Positions 29,887 through 41,408 of a stretch of 64,000 nt of DNA are shown in pieces. Within the stretch, counting starts at the first letter, position 1, and each line of letters opens with the position of its first letter. Under the pieces are notes generated by a model. The model was not told the DNA's origin, searched no databases, and saw only the letters and a program-made list of their open reading frames with translations. Location: contig JANTUC010000003.1 of NCBI GenBank assembly GCA_026873275.1, positions 310,001 through 374,000 of the forward strand. The letters run 5' to 3'. The translations under genes and the position numbers were made by a program. This DNA comes from Pseudopithomyces maydicus (taxonomy: Eukaryota > Ascomycota > Dothideomycetes > Pleosporales > Didymosphaeriaceae).

Positions 29887-31090
29887 TGTCAATCCGACAC
29901 CACCTATGTAGCTCCTCGGTCCGGACTCAAATTAAAAAACTTCCAATCTTCGAATGGTATGATGTGCAGAATATAGTCGATCGTTGCTGCAGTGCTGAGA
30001 GAGTGCAGGTGGTTGCGAGAGGTTAGGTTCACGCGCCCCGCTAACCGGCTTTGGATGATGCGCTAAGCCCAACGCGTCATGCAAACCTCCCGGGCCACAG
30101 TAGGCTACATGATCTCCGGGAACAGGCTACAATCCAGCCTTTCAATATTATTTCACATGCAGAATATATTGTATACAACAAGTCTTACATGTCGGATACC
30201 TTCTTCTCTATCGTGTGACACCTACCTAGGTAAGCGGGTTGTCACGTGATACTGTCCCGATCTCAACTCGAAGCTCAGGGCTTGTGTCCGGCAATGAACT
30301 TCCATTAAAGACTAGCAGATCTCATATCTTCAGTGTCATATAGCTCTACTGTGATCTACAGCGCTATGAAATTTCACCTGAAAAAAAATACTTAAAACGA
30401 AAATTGAACTATCATCAGTCTCCCGAGGATACATACAGGCTTTGGTGCCTGAGTAAACTTACTAATGACATATCTTAAACGAACGAAGGTATTCAACTCA
30501 GCTTTTGAGCCTGAACAGGGGGAACGGCACTCCAAAAAAATGTCCCGCGCCATGCTAGTCTAGCATCTAGCAATTTCAAGCTTACATTGTAAACGCACCG
30601 TACTGGATGTCTCTTGTTCATTGTTTACGCATCATGTACGAAATAGCTCATCGAGATAAGAAGATTGTATTAGGTAGTTGTGTTTGGTTGATATGTTATA
30701 ATTTTGTGTACCTGCCCAGACGAGCCCAAGAGTGGGTTACGTTGTTTACGCTGGGTTGAAATGTCTTCCGATTGCACGGCTTGACGCTAGTCACCCGGGA
30801 CACTGTGTCGTCAATTGGTCGTTAAATACTTGCAAATAAACAACCGCGCCACTATCTTCGTATTAACGCGCTCGGTCACATCGCCCACACAAACAAATTA
30901 CACGCTCGTTGCACCATTGCGGCTACCAAAGGTCGGTCTTAGGATTGAGAAGCATCAGCAAAAAACCTACTGCATTACATTTCTGACGGTATACCAATAT
31001 GCTAGCTACACGACAGCCTCCTTATCATGCGAACCATTTCCGCTCGAATCATTGGGCTTACGGATTGATTTTAACAGCTCCAAGCTCAAC
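29887..31090. other. Divergent intergenic, p25 / coiled-coil gene
   Basis: The plus-strand frame of the next gene stays open from 30815, but without an ATG in good context before 31091. No other gene seen. Confidence 0.45.
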
Positions 31091-32725
31091 ATGACAAACC
31101 ACAGGCATGATATTACCGACATGGCAAATATGACCGAGATTATGGGTTGCGAAAAGGGGACCAAGTCTTGGGAAGAATTCATGGGCGAGAATACCCAGAA
31201 GTTGGAAATCCGTGCCAAAGGACTCGCGCAAATGCAAAAACTCATGGACAAGCTCAACGGCGACGCATCTACAAAGGCTGAATTCTTTGCGGTTTTCAAA
31301 GCATGGAGAGACAGCATGACAACATCATACAACAATATAAAGGCTAACTCGGAAATTCTGTATCTCGATTTGGTGGAAGCTATTAACGGCAAGAAAATGG
31401 CCGAGGAAGCCCAGGCCAAGCACGCTGAACAGATAAAGATTCAAGATGAACGTTATAAGGCCATGGTCGCGCATTATGACGATGAAAGGGAAAAGCAAAA
31501 CAAACAGTTGGAAGACCAGAGAGCTTCGTATGGCACATTGGCGCAGGAGTCACGATCACTCAAGAACGCTTTAGCCCATCAAAAACAACAAGTGGAAGAG
31601 CTCGAAAATAAGCTAGGCGACAGGAACGATCACCTGGAGACCATCAAGAATCTCAATACCGTTATCGATTCCTATATAAAGGACAAGACTAGAGACAACG
31701 ATGAGCTCGAACGGCTCCGCAAGGACACTGAACTTTCAGCAGCCAACATCATCGACCTGCTTCAAGAGATAAGACGCCACGAAGAGGAGCGTGAGACGCT
31801 GAGAAAACAGATCGACTCCCAGAAAGTCGACATTCAAGGCTTTGAATCTGCGAAGAACGAGTTAGAGACCCGCAAGGCTGTCATTGACCGTCGCAACAGC
31901 ACGATCAGCGAAATGGGCATGCAGATAATGTCCCTCAAAGGCAAGATCAATGACTTGGAGACTAAGATAGAAAAACTCCAACCAGGGAAGCAGAACATTC
32001 CCCAGAACACAGGTTTTATCTGGCAGCCCGAATGGGCCAAGCGTCACCACCACTCCCTCGCTCTCCTGAAGACCTTTATAGAGCTCAGCGACAAGCTTGC
32101 ACACGCGAAGCAACAGGTCAAGGACAAGGTGACACACGGACGCCGAATAGACAAGCACCGAGATGTGTGGATTATCTCCGGGCAAATGGACAAGATCCGC
32201 AACAAGCTATGTGGCATACCGAACGAAATCGACTCCTTGATCAAGATCCGCGAGAAGGATATCGAGAATACCGAAAGATTTGTATCTGCGCAGCAGAAGA
32301 TCAAGAGGCTGGAAGCTCGCATCGAAGCACTTCAAGCGCAACGTCCAATGGCCCAAGGTGCGAACGTCGCAGGCGCTACAACCATGCCACCCAGACAATC
32401 GCGCATGACCAATCAGGCATCCAAAGCCATCGCCAGACGCGACGGTTCCGAGCACCATACGGTATGCGACCCAGTTCGCGACCGTCAGCTTGAGCGCGGT
32501 ACGGAGATCACGGCCAGAAAAATCGATGCAAATAGTGCCGTCGTTGCGATGGGCAGAGGCCAGAATAACGGTCGCGCCGCGCAAATCGCCGACGCCAAAG
32601 CGAAACAGACGCCCAACGGCCCTAGTTCATCCAAGCGACATGCCTCCCCGAAAGGTGCTCAAGATCTGAAGCGCGCCAGAACTTTGGGAAGCGGAGGCTG
32701 GTTTTTATTGCAGCGGAAAGATTGA
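31091..32725 (+). CDS. Coiled-coil protein of unknown function
   Basis: Intronless, 544 residues from ATG 31091 (MTNHRHDITDMANMTEI). From about residue 90 to 300 the sequence is Glu/Lys/Gln-rich with heptad-like spacing (KMAEEAQAKHAEQIKIQDERY, LENKLGD, LERLRKDTEL, EEERETLRKQID), predicting a long coiled coil. A non-coiled segment holds NTGFIWQPEWAKRHHHSLALL, a second short coil follows, and the last 130 residues are a basic disordered tail ending GSGGWFLLQRKD. No family is recognised. A cytoskeletal or scaffolding role is only a guess. The frame is open upstream to 30815, so a longer N terminus via an unseen intron cannot be excluded. Confidence 0.6.
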   Translation: MTNHRHDITDMANMTEIMGCEKGTKSWEEFMGENTQKLEIRAKGLAQMQKLMDKLNGDASTKAEFFAVFKAWRDSMTTSYNNIKANSEILYLDLVEAINGKKMAEEAQAKHAEQIKIQDERYKAMVAHYDDEREKQNKQLEDQRASYGTLAQESRSLKNALAHQKQQVEELENKLGDRNDHLETIKNLNTVIDSYIKDKTRDNDELERLRKDTELSAANIIDLLQEIRRHEEERETLRKQIDSQKVDIQGFESAKNELETRKAVIDRRNSTISEMGMQIMSLKGKINDLETKIEKLQPGKQNIPQNTGFIWQPEWAKRHHHSLALLKTFIELSDKLAHAKQQVKDKVTHGRRIDKHRDVWIISGQMDKIRNKLCGIPNEIDSLIKIREKDIENTERFVSAQQKIKRLEARIEALQAQRPMAQGANVAGATTMPPRQSRMTNQASKAIARRDGSEHHTVCDPVRDRQLERGTEITARKIDANSAVVAMGRGQNNGRAAQIADAKAKQTPNGPSSSKRHASPKGAQDLKRARTLGSGGWFLLQRKD

Positions 32726-33248
32726 TATGGAACAAGGACATCGGTTCGCCGTATCGATTTGGCGCGTGTGACCAGGAGAGGTGCCCAGAGCTTCACAGAG
32801 ATGGGAGATCCGTGGATGCTATTGCGAATGCTCAATGATGCACCAAATGCGGATGCTACGGTGATTGGGTTTGGTTTGGGCTTGCGGGAATTTGCGGTGG
32901 TATAAAATGGCATCGGTGATAGATCTTGCGAATTTGGCTCTGTTAGAACTATATGTCAACTTGTTATGGAGCTGTGGAACAGATGGAGATACAAAGTCAG
33001 TAGATCTGTCATGTAAAGGTAAAATGTTTAGGTCAGATCCATAGATTCATGGATCTATGTATGCAGTCCCGATGAACCTGTTGTGGCATCCAGTGAATGA
33101 ACCAAGAATGGATTGTATCTCTCCGCACTTGTTGATAACCACGTCACTTGGGAATTTATATGACAACAAAAAATGAGAAAGCACATAATGAAATGGATGT
33201 GAAGCCTAGGAAACTGGGTATACGTCATGAAATCGTGATAAGAGTTCA
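32726..33248. other. Convergent intergenic
   Basis: Shared 3' flanks. No gene or repeat seen. Confidence 0.45.
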
Positions 33249-34679
33249 TCAAAGTTCATCCTTCCAAGGATTGTTTTCTGTGGGTTTCTTCACATCCTCG
33301 AACTCCTCTTCTTGTGGCCTGTCTACGATCACTTCCTCCTCCTCGATGCTCACACCTTTCATGACACCATCGCTTTCTTCGTACCATTCGTTCGTCGCCC
33401 AATCGATGATGTGCTCCTTTGCATGCTCGCTCATAATATAGTATCCAGGATTCTGTTTCGGGTCGAACATGGACATGTGGGCCCATGTCTCCGCTGTACT
33501 CTTGTCGTTGACAGCAGGGATAAAGTATTGTTTGAGATCGCCCTTTGGAAGGTTGCAAAAAGTTCGGTCCCGGCCGCTCACTTTGCCTGTCCACGATGAC
33601 TTTCCCTGCGAATCGACGGCGTGTCCGAGTGTGGTGTATATGTTAGCAAAGCCAAGACCCTGTGTAGAAGCAAGCTTTGTGACGCTCGCAAGTCGCTTCT
33701 TCATCTCCTCAGGCCTCGCCAACGAGCCAACGAATTCTAGATGCGATGTTGCCCAACCGAATCCCTCAGATATCTGTTCGCGCTTCAAGTAAGCCGCCGC
33801 GCCACCTGCGGCGACAGCGCCTGCAGCGCCTGCAAACAGGGCAACTCGACCGTATTTCTGCCAGATCGGAACGGATGCAGCGTCCACGTTTGTGTCGCTC
33901 ACGGCCTGCGCCGACTTCTGCGCACCTTCCAGCATCCGGCTCGATTCGACTGCCGCCTGAGCTCCAGATTCAGTATTCTTACTCCACCCAAAGGCACCGG
34001 CAAGATTAGAATATGCCGAGTAAGCTGAACTTGCTGTATTCCAGTGCTTTTCCGCGCCATGAGCAACTACACCTGGTGCGATGCCGAGGTATGGAGTGTC
34101 GAAAGCAAGAACCGCTTGAATGTAAGGAAACATCAAGCTCGAGGCGTCCTGAGACGGGGAATCGGAATACATTGCTGAATTTTGCAGCGAAGGGATAGGC
34201 TGTTCGTCGACTATGGAGAGAAGGGTTTCTGCCGCGACGATTCCACCCATGGAGTGGCCGATCAGAATAGTGCGGACGCATGGGTCTACTGTTGGCGAAG
34301 GAGTACCGTTGGCTACTTCGAGATCGATCACCTTATTTTGCAACCTTGTTGGAATCAGCCTGTATATAAAGTATGTGCGTCGTCCGCATCGAATAGCGGT
34401 CTTGTACTCACCACTCCTTGAACCTCCCCACGCATTCGTGCAAATCGCCCCTCGTCTCATACTGCGGGTAAGTGATCGCAAGTACGGTAACTTTAGGTAG
34501 AGCGTGCTGCAGTAGAGCTTTAAGATGCGAGGGGAAAGTTCCAAAGGTAGAATCGCTTCCCTGCGTGTGTCAGATCGTGTGTACGACTTTGCGCCACCGC
34601 CAGATATGCGCGCAGATTTACATGATGTGTAACTCACTTTGAAGCCATGTATAAAGCATAGTAATAGTGTTTTCTTCAT
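33249..34679 (-). CDS. DUF676-like serine hydrolase/lipase with membrane segment
   Basis: Exons in transcript order: 34679-34638, 34560-34412, 34344-33249. The introns are 77 and 67 nt (GTGAGT donors, second with a CTGAT branch), and the phases close to give 428 residues. The N terminus MKKTLLLCFIHGFK gives the oxyanion-type HGF motif. The nucleophile elbow is TILIGHSMGGIVAAETLL (G-H-S-M-G). FPYIQAVLAFDTPYLGIAPGV is typical of DUF676/PGAP1-related fungal lipases. A hydrophobic Gly/Ala-rich segment (VALFAGAAGAVAAGGAAAYL) is probably membrane-associated. The C terminus is acidic with WAHMSMFDPKQNPGYY, a possible His-containing active-site loop. The substrate is unknown; the family acts on lipids. 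Confidence 0.82.
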   Translation of the reverse strand: MKKTLLLCFIHGFKVSYTSCKSARISGGGAKSYTRSDTRREAILPLELSPRILKLYCSTLYLKLPYLRSLTRSMRRGAICTNAWGGSRSGEYKTAIRCGRRTYFIYRLIPTRLQNKVIDLEVANGTPSPTVDPCVRTILIGHSMGGIVAAETLLSIVDEQPIPSLQNSAMYSDSPSQDASSLMFPYIQAVLAFDTPYLGIAPGVVAHGAEKHWNTASSAYSAYSNLAGAFGWSKNTESGAQAAVESSRMLEGAQKSAQAVSDTNVDAASVPIWQKYGRVALFAGAAGAVAAGGAAAYLKREQISEGFGWATSHLEFVGSLARPEEMKKRLASVTKLASTQGLGFANIYTTLGHAVDSQGKSSWTGKVSGRDRTFCNLPKGDLKQYFIPAVNDKSTAETWAHMSMFDPKQNPGYYIMSEHAKEHIIDWATNEWYEESDGVMKGVSIEEEEVIVDRPQEEEFEDVKKPTENNPWKDEL

Positions 34680-35279
34680 GCTGGGCCTTGCGTACGGTAT
34701 GATCCTGCATGGCTTTGCTAGGCTTCCCGAGAGCTGCTCTGGATGTGACGTCGGATCATGCATAAATAGCGCTAGTACTAATCGGTATAAGCTTATCGAT
34801 AGTCGTGGACACATGTCGTTAGCGGGGAGCTGCAGGAAAGTGGGCCCGTGCAGGCCATTCACATGATGTCGCGTTTGCACTGCGCTGGTGCCTAGATGCC
34901 TGACTAATGGGTCTGTGCTCCCCACTGCTCGTGCTATATAGCATCTACCACCTCCATGAACTCTCTCGCCTTTACCCCTCACGTTCGCACTCGTTTTCTC
35001 GGCCCTCGACCATCAATTCACCACTACCTACATTTTCTGTCGACGGTGCGGTTGATTCCTAGCACACGCGCTCGCCGGATTTCTAGCCGTCACTACCACT
35101 ATCGCTGTCAAAGCTTATCCTTTCGAACTCTTTGCTTTTCCGGATCATCGTCGTCACCAAAATCCCTGTCAACGAAAGGTTATTTGGCCCTCCTGCACAC
35201 GTGCTTCCCAATATCTTGGCCTTTCACTTATCACCATCACCATCAACGGCGAGTACGGTCCTGTTTGTGTTAGGCGACA
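34680..35279. other. Upstream region of hydrolase, no supported gene
   Basis: A plus-strand open frame at 34956-35273 starts after a TATATAGC near 34936 but is Ser/His/Arg-rich without family features. It may be a leader or a non-coding transcript. Confidence 0.35.
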
Positions 35280-36360
35280 TGACTGGCTTGTCTGGGGGTA
35301 CCTCTCCCAGAGCAGGTTACGATCGTTGCGCGACTCATCGCTATACGGCATGACTGCCTGGTCGCCGGCTAAGCAGTCCACCACAACTGTTGTAGTAATT
35401 GGGGGTGCCGGGCTCCCTCCCAGGCCAGGTTACGATTGCTTGCGCAGATAGGCCGCTTCCGTTGGTGGAATAGCCACAAGCTGCTCAGCCGGGTGGATTG
35501 TGTGCTATCACGATAGTTCTTTGCCCGAGGTTCCTTGGGCCGAGAACGTGGTATGTGGCTGGTCGGATGTTTGGTCTGAGTCGTTGGTGGCTTTATTTGA
35601 AGTCGTGCAGTGACCATCTTCGTTGTCAGACGGCCCACATGGGTCTTCTGGTCGCAAGCTGCTCAGCCGGCCAGGCTGGTTGCGTGCAGGCGTAATTGTT
35701 GCAGGCGCACCTCCCAGACATCCTAAGGAATCCAAACTCACTCTTGCGTGTGGCTTGACCTCCGGGTCTTGATAACCTCCGGGTGTGGACGAGTGGATTT
35801 ATATCAGCCTCTGAAGGACCCTTAGGATGAGAACATGGGATGACACTTCAGGATATTCTCAAGCCTTGCTTTGTCGCCGATACGAGATGGTTCATACAAG
35901 CAACGAAGAGAAGATTCTTGGATTTGGTCCGGTCCAGCATCGAGTCATCGAGTTATTCGGATACGCTTATTCTTTGGCAGGCGACGTCCAGCTGCTCAAC
36001 ACCATTTGGCTGACAGCGTGTCGTAAGATAGTTCTCTGTCTCGAGGGTTCCTTGAGCTGAGAATGTGGTCTGTGGCGGTGAGTTCGGTCCAGAGTCGCCA
36101 GTGGCGGCCTGCTTTGGAGTCGTGCGGAAAATTCCACTTGTCGACAGCGACCTTAGCTATGCTTTATGGTCTTCTGGTGGCACGGCGTAACTCCCGGTCA
36201 GGGATTTAAAGAGGCCTTGATTTGTAATATACCTCAGCCAGACACCCCTTGGGTCTGAAACTCTCTCGGCTGGCCATTGTGCTTGACCTTGCGGACTTAA
36301 CATAGGAGTGGATCTACTCAGCCTCCTTTGCCTTTCAGGGGTCAAAACCTGGTAAGTGGT
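35280..36360. repeat. Decayed tandem duplications (about 0.1 kb and 0.5 kb)
   Basis: A block with GGGGGTAC or GGGGGTGC, then CAGGTTACGAT, then TTGCGC recurs at about 35294 and 35401. A longer unit recurs about 505 bp apart: AGCTGCTCA, GATAGTTCT, GAGAA-GTGGT-TGTGGC, GAGTCG, AGTCGTGC (35476-35615 and 35990-36127), then GCTTGACC, GAGTGGAT and CAGCCTC (35752-35810 and 36281-36326). Differences are largely transitions. No open frame spans the units. Confidence 0.6.
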
Positions 36361-37528
36361 GAGTTGTTGGTCGAGGGCTGTGCAAACGTTTGAAAGCGTT
36401 ACACTGCCACTGGACGAGTCGAGCGGATCTTACCTACAAAGATAGGAAAATCAGTAAGTGTTCACCCCCCATTGGTGTGCTAACAAAATACAGGGCGGCA
36501 TTTTTTTTATTTATTTTTTTTTTCATTTTTTTTTCATTGGGATACCTCTCGTGTTCGAGACCTCGAGGAAGAAGTTGATTCAATTGTGATATAAAAAACG
36601 CAAATGTGAAGATGCGGCATGATGCGTTTGTATCATATCCTTGATTAGCATTTCCCTCTAGCATTACTTACTGGAGCACTATGTATCATTCCTAGCCAAC
36701 TCCAACTTGAAAATCTCTCTGATTATGTGTTTATATTGCCATGTAATGTACACACTATCCGGTCTGCACGGCGCATTGATATTTTGGGAAGATACCAAAA
36801 AATGCAGGCTCCTTCAGATTAAAAGTCAGTCCGTCACGATGCTGTCGCAGGACACGCGATATATCCACAATTTGGCCAGTATAATCCTTTTCTGGTCTGT
36901 TAGAATGATACTGACTATATGATATTTATATATAATGTTTCATAGACTGGCAATTATATGTTCATGTTCCACTAAATGAACATCGCTCACCTTTTGATAG
37001 AACAGCAAACTTGGGTATCCCGCAATCAAAATTACACTAGAGCTCTTGCTATCGTGTGAAGATACTGAGAGACATAGGGTGTCCATTGTTGTTTAGTTCA
37101 AGCAAAACGTCATGTGTGACCTTTGAGATCTTTAAAATTGAGGTGGCCGCTCCGTGGGCGGATGAGAACAGCTACAGAGATACACAAAGAGAACATGAGC
37201 AATCTAAAGCTGTCATTGTACTACCATCTAACATGCTAGTAGCTAAACCTTGCGGGCTTCTTGCAACAAAGACCACAAACCGGATGCTCCAGGGAACGAT
37301 ACACCCTCAGTTACTATCGCTATCAAACCCAGCCGGGGCCAGAGTTTCCAAATCACTCTCGCAAAGGTGTCTCTAACACTTCATACCACAAGGTCCCAAT
37401 CTGAGTTATACATAGCGAAAAAATCCCGAAGAGATTTCAAAGCCACGTTTCAAATCAATTGAGGCCTTCTGACTTCAAATGTTCGCTCACTATGTGATTC
37501 ACATATTGGTATGGTACCAGAGGAATGT
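36361..37528. other. AT-rich gene-free stretch with poly(T) tracts
   Basis: T runs of 7, 11 and 9 bases occur at about 36501-36536. No supported gene; several short open frames look random. Confidence 0.5.
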
Positions 37529-40214
37529 TCACCTATGAGTCGGGTGAAAGGGAGTCAATCCCGGAAGTTTGGGCGTATTCGCCATTCGGAGCGCTCGCCC
37601 AGCTTCCCTACGCACGTTTTCCTGCTGCACTGCGCACTTCCGTGATTTTTTCTCTAGGTAATCGCGAATCTTTTCCGACATGACAATAGGATCTGGGTGA
37701 CGAAGCTTGCAGCAAATCGAGGCCTTGGAGCGTGGAATTTGGTGTGAGATATGTTGCCAACAAGCATTATGATCTTGAATCAGGCGTCTCTTGCGCGCCA
37801 TGACGTCGGGGCCCTTTCCTGGCACTTTGGATTGTGCCTCGTTGAGAGAAAGGTGAACTCGACCACAGCATTCCTTGTGGTAGTAACCTTCGCAGATGCC
37901 AAGATACTCGAGGGCTTCGGCAGTCTGTGGATCCACGGACTCTTTGACAGATACTGGCACATTGTCATCGACATGGCTATCCAAGCTGTCATCTGGGTTG
38001 CCTGCACTAGCGAAGCCTTGAGACTTAGCTAGCTTGCTGTTGTGACGAGCTGATAAAGAATTATCAATGGACGAAACAGTATAGTAATCGCCCAGGCGCT
38101 CGTCAACTTTGCTTAGCAGCTTGTATATCTCCTCACGGGATCTATGAGCCTTCCTACAACACCGATCCCGCGCATTGTCCCCGCATATATCTTTCGAGCG
38201 CAACAGTGTATCATATTCCTGTTTCCACACTTTCGGTATTTCACTGGAGTTCAGCAGTCGAGCAACTAGTGCCTTGGAAGAGTGTTGAAGTGAACAGCAT
38301 TTGCCCTGCGCAAAATGTTCGCAAATGTTGTGCTTGAGGAACTCCGCCTTCAATTTCGTTTCCATCTCAAAGGAATGAGACATTGAGCCAGAGTTCAAGT
38401 TATCGGTCCCCTTCTCCTTTAGTTGTTTCTCGGCACCCTGAGTCTCCTGGAATGCGACGAGTGAATCGAGGCCGTCCTCGTGAATCTCTGGAATGGATTT
38501 GGTATTTGAATTAATGGCGACGGTGGAGTGTCCCTCTACGGCGCCAGGAATGCCAGAATAGAGGTCAGACTGCGAGCGCTCTTGCTCAGCCCCGACGTCA
38601 AGACGATAGTGGGCATCAACCGGGTCTTCCTGAATCGTAGTGGTGAGAGAATCGTTTGATCCGCTATACGCCTCTATCATTGCAGTGACGTCCATCAATC
38701 CCGATATCAACTGATCGTTTTCATCTGCCATCAAGGTGGCGAGTGTATCAAGTTGATGGATGCATGAGTCCCGAACATCTGCTGCGATATTCGCGCTCAT
38801 CACGGCTTTACGCATGGCCACTATATCAGGGTTGGCTCCAGGCATGAGCTCCGACATGGTGCTAATCTACGAAATAGTCAGCAAGCCGTCAAGGATATAA
38901 AACAGGCTCTATTGCGGTTTCACGTACCTTGTAGTTTCCGGGCTCATTGTACTTGGCAGTTGGAGTATCAGCTACACTGCCGGCTGCGCCGTTGGCATCT
39001 GCACGATGGTACGTCTTCTCATTGGAAGCTTCTCCATATCCGTAGTGAGCATTAGTGTTTTCCAAGACATTCGCATGGCCGACAGCAGCAGGCTGAGGCT
39101 GTGAAAGCTTGGGATCGTTTGCGAACGCCACTTTCTTCTCCTTCTTTCCGGAGACTCGAATGTGATCGGACTTCTGTCCATTAGGACGTGACTTGACGCC
39201 TCGAAGGGCACGCAGCTCGACGCCTCGACGAATTGGTAATCCGTCCTCTTCATCAGGGCTAGACTCAGTGCCAGGCTCAGTCTGATAGGCCTCGCGATCG
39301 TAGCCGAAGGCCGACGTCTTCTGCTTCTTTGATGGTTTTCGGACGGCTTTTGAAGCCTGGACCTTTGCACGGACGCCCCTTCTAACTGGCAATCCATCCT
39401 CTTCGTCGGTATCGCTAACTATGTGGGCCGATGGACGCTTGTTGTTGGACGGGGCCGTCTTTGTGGCTTTGTTAAGCGATGCTTGAGCATTCGTAGGAAC
39501 TTTTGTAGCTGTAGCTCCATCCAATATGAAAAGATTGGAACGAACACGGGTGCGCTTGGAATACTGGAGGTTTTTGTCTAGAGAATCTCCGCCGATGATA
39601 TCTTGGATATCCTGAGAATCCTCAGTAGAATCACTGGACAAGTCATCGTCGCTGTCTTCATTGTCTTCTTCAATGTACTCCGAGTGGGCGCTATCCGAGT
39701 CGTAGCCAGGCATGTCGTAGCTATCATTGTCGCTGGGAGTTTCATCATCGCTCGCGGGGTTCGCATCGGAACTCAGCCCAGCTCCCACATGCAAACAATC
39801 ATCGGCCTTGTTCTTGTTTTGCAAAGCCAGGCACTCTTGATACAGATCATGACAACCTTTTTGGAGCGCCTCGACTTTGAGTCTAAGCTCCGCCTTATCA
39901 TCCATCGAGATATCTTGTGCGTTCTCAATCGCATCCAAGACCATTGCCAGATGAAAGCCGTAGTCCTGGCCATTGACTTCGTTGTCCACCGTATGACGTT
40001 GGCTGCTGCGCACGGAAGTCTCCGGCTGTGAAAGCTTCGACTCTAGATGGGCGATATGCTCAAGGGCTTTCTTCAATGCCTTGGCAGTTATTCTATCGCT
40101 CTCCAAGAAATCGGCTTGAAATTGGAGGTTTTCATCTTCAGTGAGATTTAAGTCGAGTCTACGTATAATGGATCCCATATTTATATCGCGGAAAGCTTTG
40201 TAAGGGTCTGCCAT
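37529..40214 (-). CDS. 874-residue protein with repeated C-x7-CC-x3-H motifs
   Basis: Two adjacent open frames are joined by a 61-nt intron (38927-38867: GTACGT donor, CTGAC branch, TAG acceptor). Exons 40214-38928 and 38866-37529 are both exact multiples of three. Start ATG 40214 (MADPYKAFRDINMGS) lies just after a probable 5'-UTR intron (40311-40233). Part 1 has a short coiled coil and an acidic, Ser-rich, basic-patched disordered region. It holds two copies of DEEDGLPxRRGV. Part 2 carries three motifs C-x7-C-C-x3-H (NICEHFAQGKCCSLQH, DICGDNARDRCCRKAH, GICEGYYHKECCGRVH) and a fourth with a longer first spacer ending ICCKLRH. All lie between residues 611 and 819. Each is followed by a basic or amphipathic helix. 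It resembles a contracted CCCH zinc finger. The function is unknown; RNA binding or a nuclear role is inference. Confidence 0.72.
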
Positions 40215-41408
40215 GGCCCAAGGTGCCGACACCTGCGCGACACGGATACAGTTAGCAGAGGACCGAATTTCTGTTTTGAACGGAAGTATACGGGTTTCAC
40301 GGAGCACTTACAAGTCGTTATAGACGTCTGCTAGTCGATTAATCTATGAATACTCGCAAGCGTTTCGCAACCAAAAGATAGCTCCGCAGAGGTCTTTTGA
40401 TTGAGGCCGCAGGACCGTCGAGATGGATCTCGGTGGCACCAAAACACTGCGAAATGCAACTGCACGTAAGCTTCCAAAACATTCGGCGGGAGGCATGCAG
40501 CTGTGCTACTTACAGGTATATCTGTCGTGCAGAAGCTTTGGTAGGCTGGGGGGAAGAGACGTGGGTGGTGTTGAGTGGCACGCGTCTGTGTGGTAGCGAG
40601 GGTTTGAAAGAGGCCAGCGACAGACTTATTGTGTCGGGTACGTGCTATATAAGCGAAGAAATTGTTGAAGAAGGAGAGTTGAGTCTTTATAGGTGGTAAG
40701 GTTGAACGCTGTCCAAACGAGGTGGTCGCGCACGTACTCATCTTCTCCACGCGTCGGGCTGTTCAACCAAAATCTTTTTTGCAATTGGCTGTCTCAGAAC
40801 GTATCTGATCAGGGTCTTTTGTTGATAATCAAAGGAGTGATGGTCTTGTAGTCGAAGTACAGTATCCTAGCCGCGGAGTACGTTATAGAATCAGTCTTTG
40901 GGTTTCCAACTACCATAATGGTTTTCAGCGCATCCACTTACAATAGACTAAGTCTATACCCTATACATATTCTCAAAATATATTTTTCTGCAGCATATTC
41001 CTTTATAAACAATGATTATTGGCTATCGCCTCCGTTGTACCCATATGAATTAAGTGATCCCATGCAGTGTTGATTGAACCGAGGCTCAGACTCCAATAAA
41101 TGACGGTAATGACCGTGGTTAGGAAGATTGGTCCGGGTGTAAGCCCATTCAGAAAGATATGACCCATTTACTATTTGCCGGTTGTCCATATGGGCTTTTG
41201 TTGGTAAGATCAAGACGGCAGAAACTGTTCAGGCAGTGTGAGTATCCAGGCATCATCATTTTGACCATAGACTTTTAAACGAGGTGCACGTCTTCATACC
41301 TTCACACTCAATCTTCATGCAGCAATCTCAATTCATTAAGTTTCACATATCATACACTATCTTCCCTGTAATCGTACACCCTAGACATATCAGGTACTCT
41401 ATGTCCAC
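40215..41408. other. Upstream region of the C-CC-H gene; no other gene
   Basis: A minus-strand frame from ATG 40741 probably lies in the 5' leader. The 40233-40311 intron is non-coding. Nothing supported at 40760-41408. Confidence 0.4.

Noticed and set aside
30815..31090. N-terminal extension of the coiled-coil gene
   Set aside because: Open in frame, but begins at a non-ATG codon and contains no good ATG; ATG 31091 is the first supported start.
34956..35273. 105-codon open frame (+) after a TATA-like sequence
   Set aside because: Ser/His/Arg-rich composition and no family or signal peptide; kept only as possible leader.
36540..36590. Possible tRNA T-arm (GTTCGAGACC)
   Set aside because: No matching acceptor, D or anticodon arms could be folded around it.
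40331..40750. Open frame (-) upstream of the 874-residue gene
   Set aside because: Separated from the coding start by a probable 5'-UTR intron; product not protein-like.
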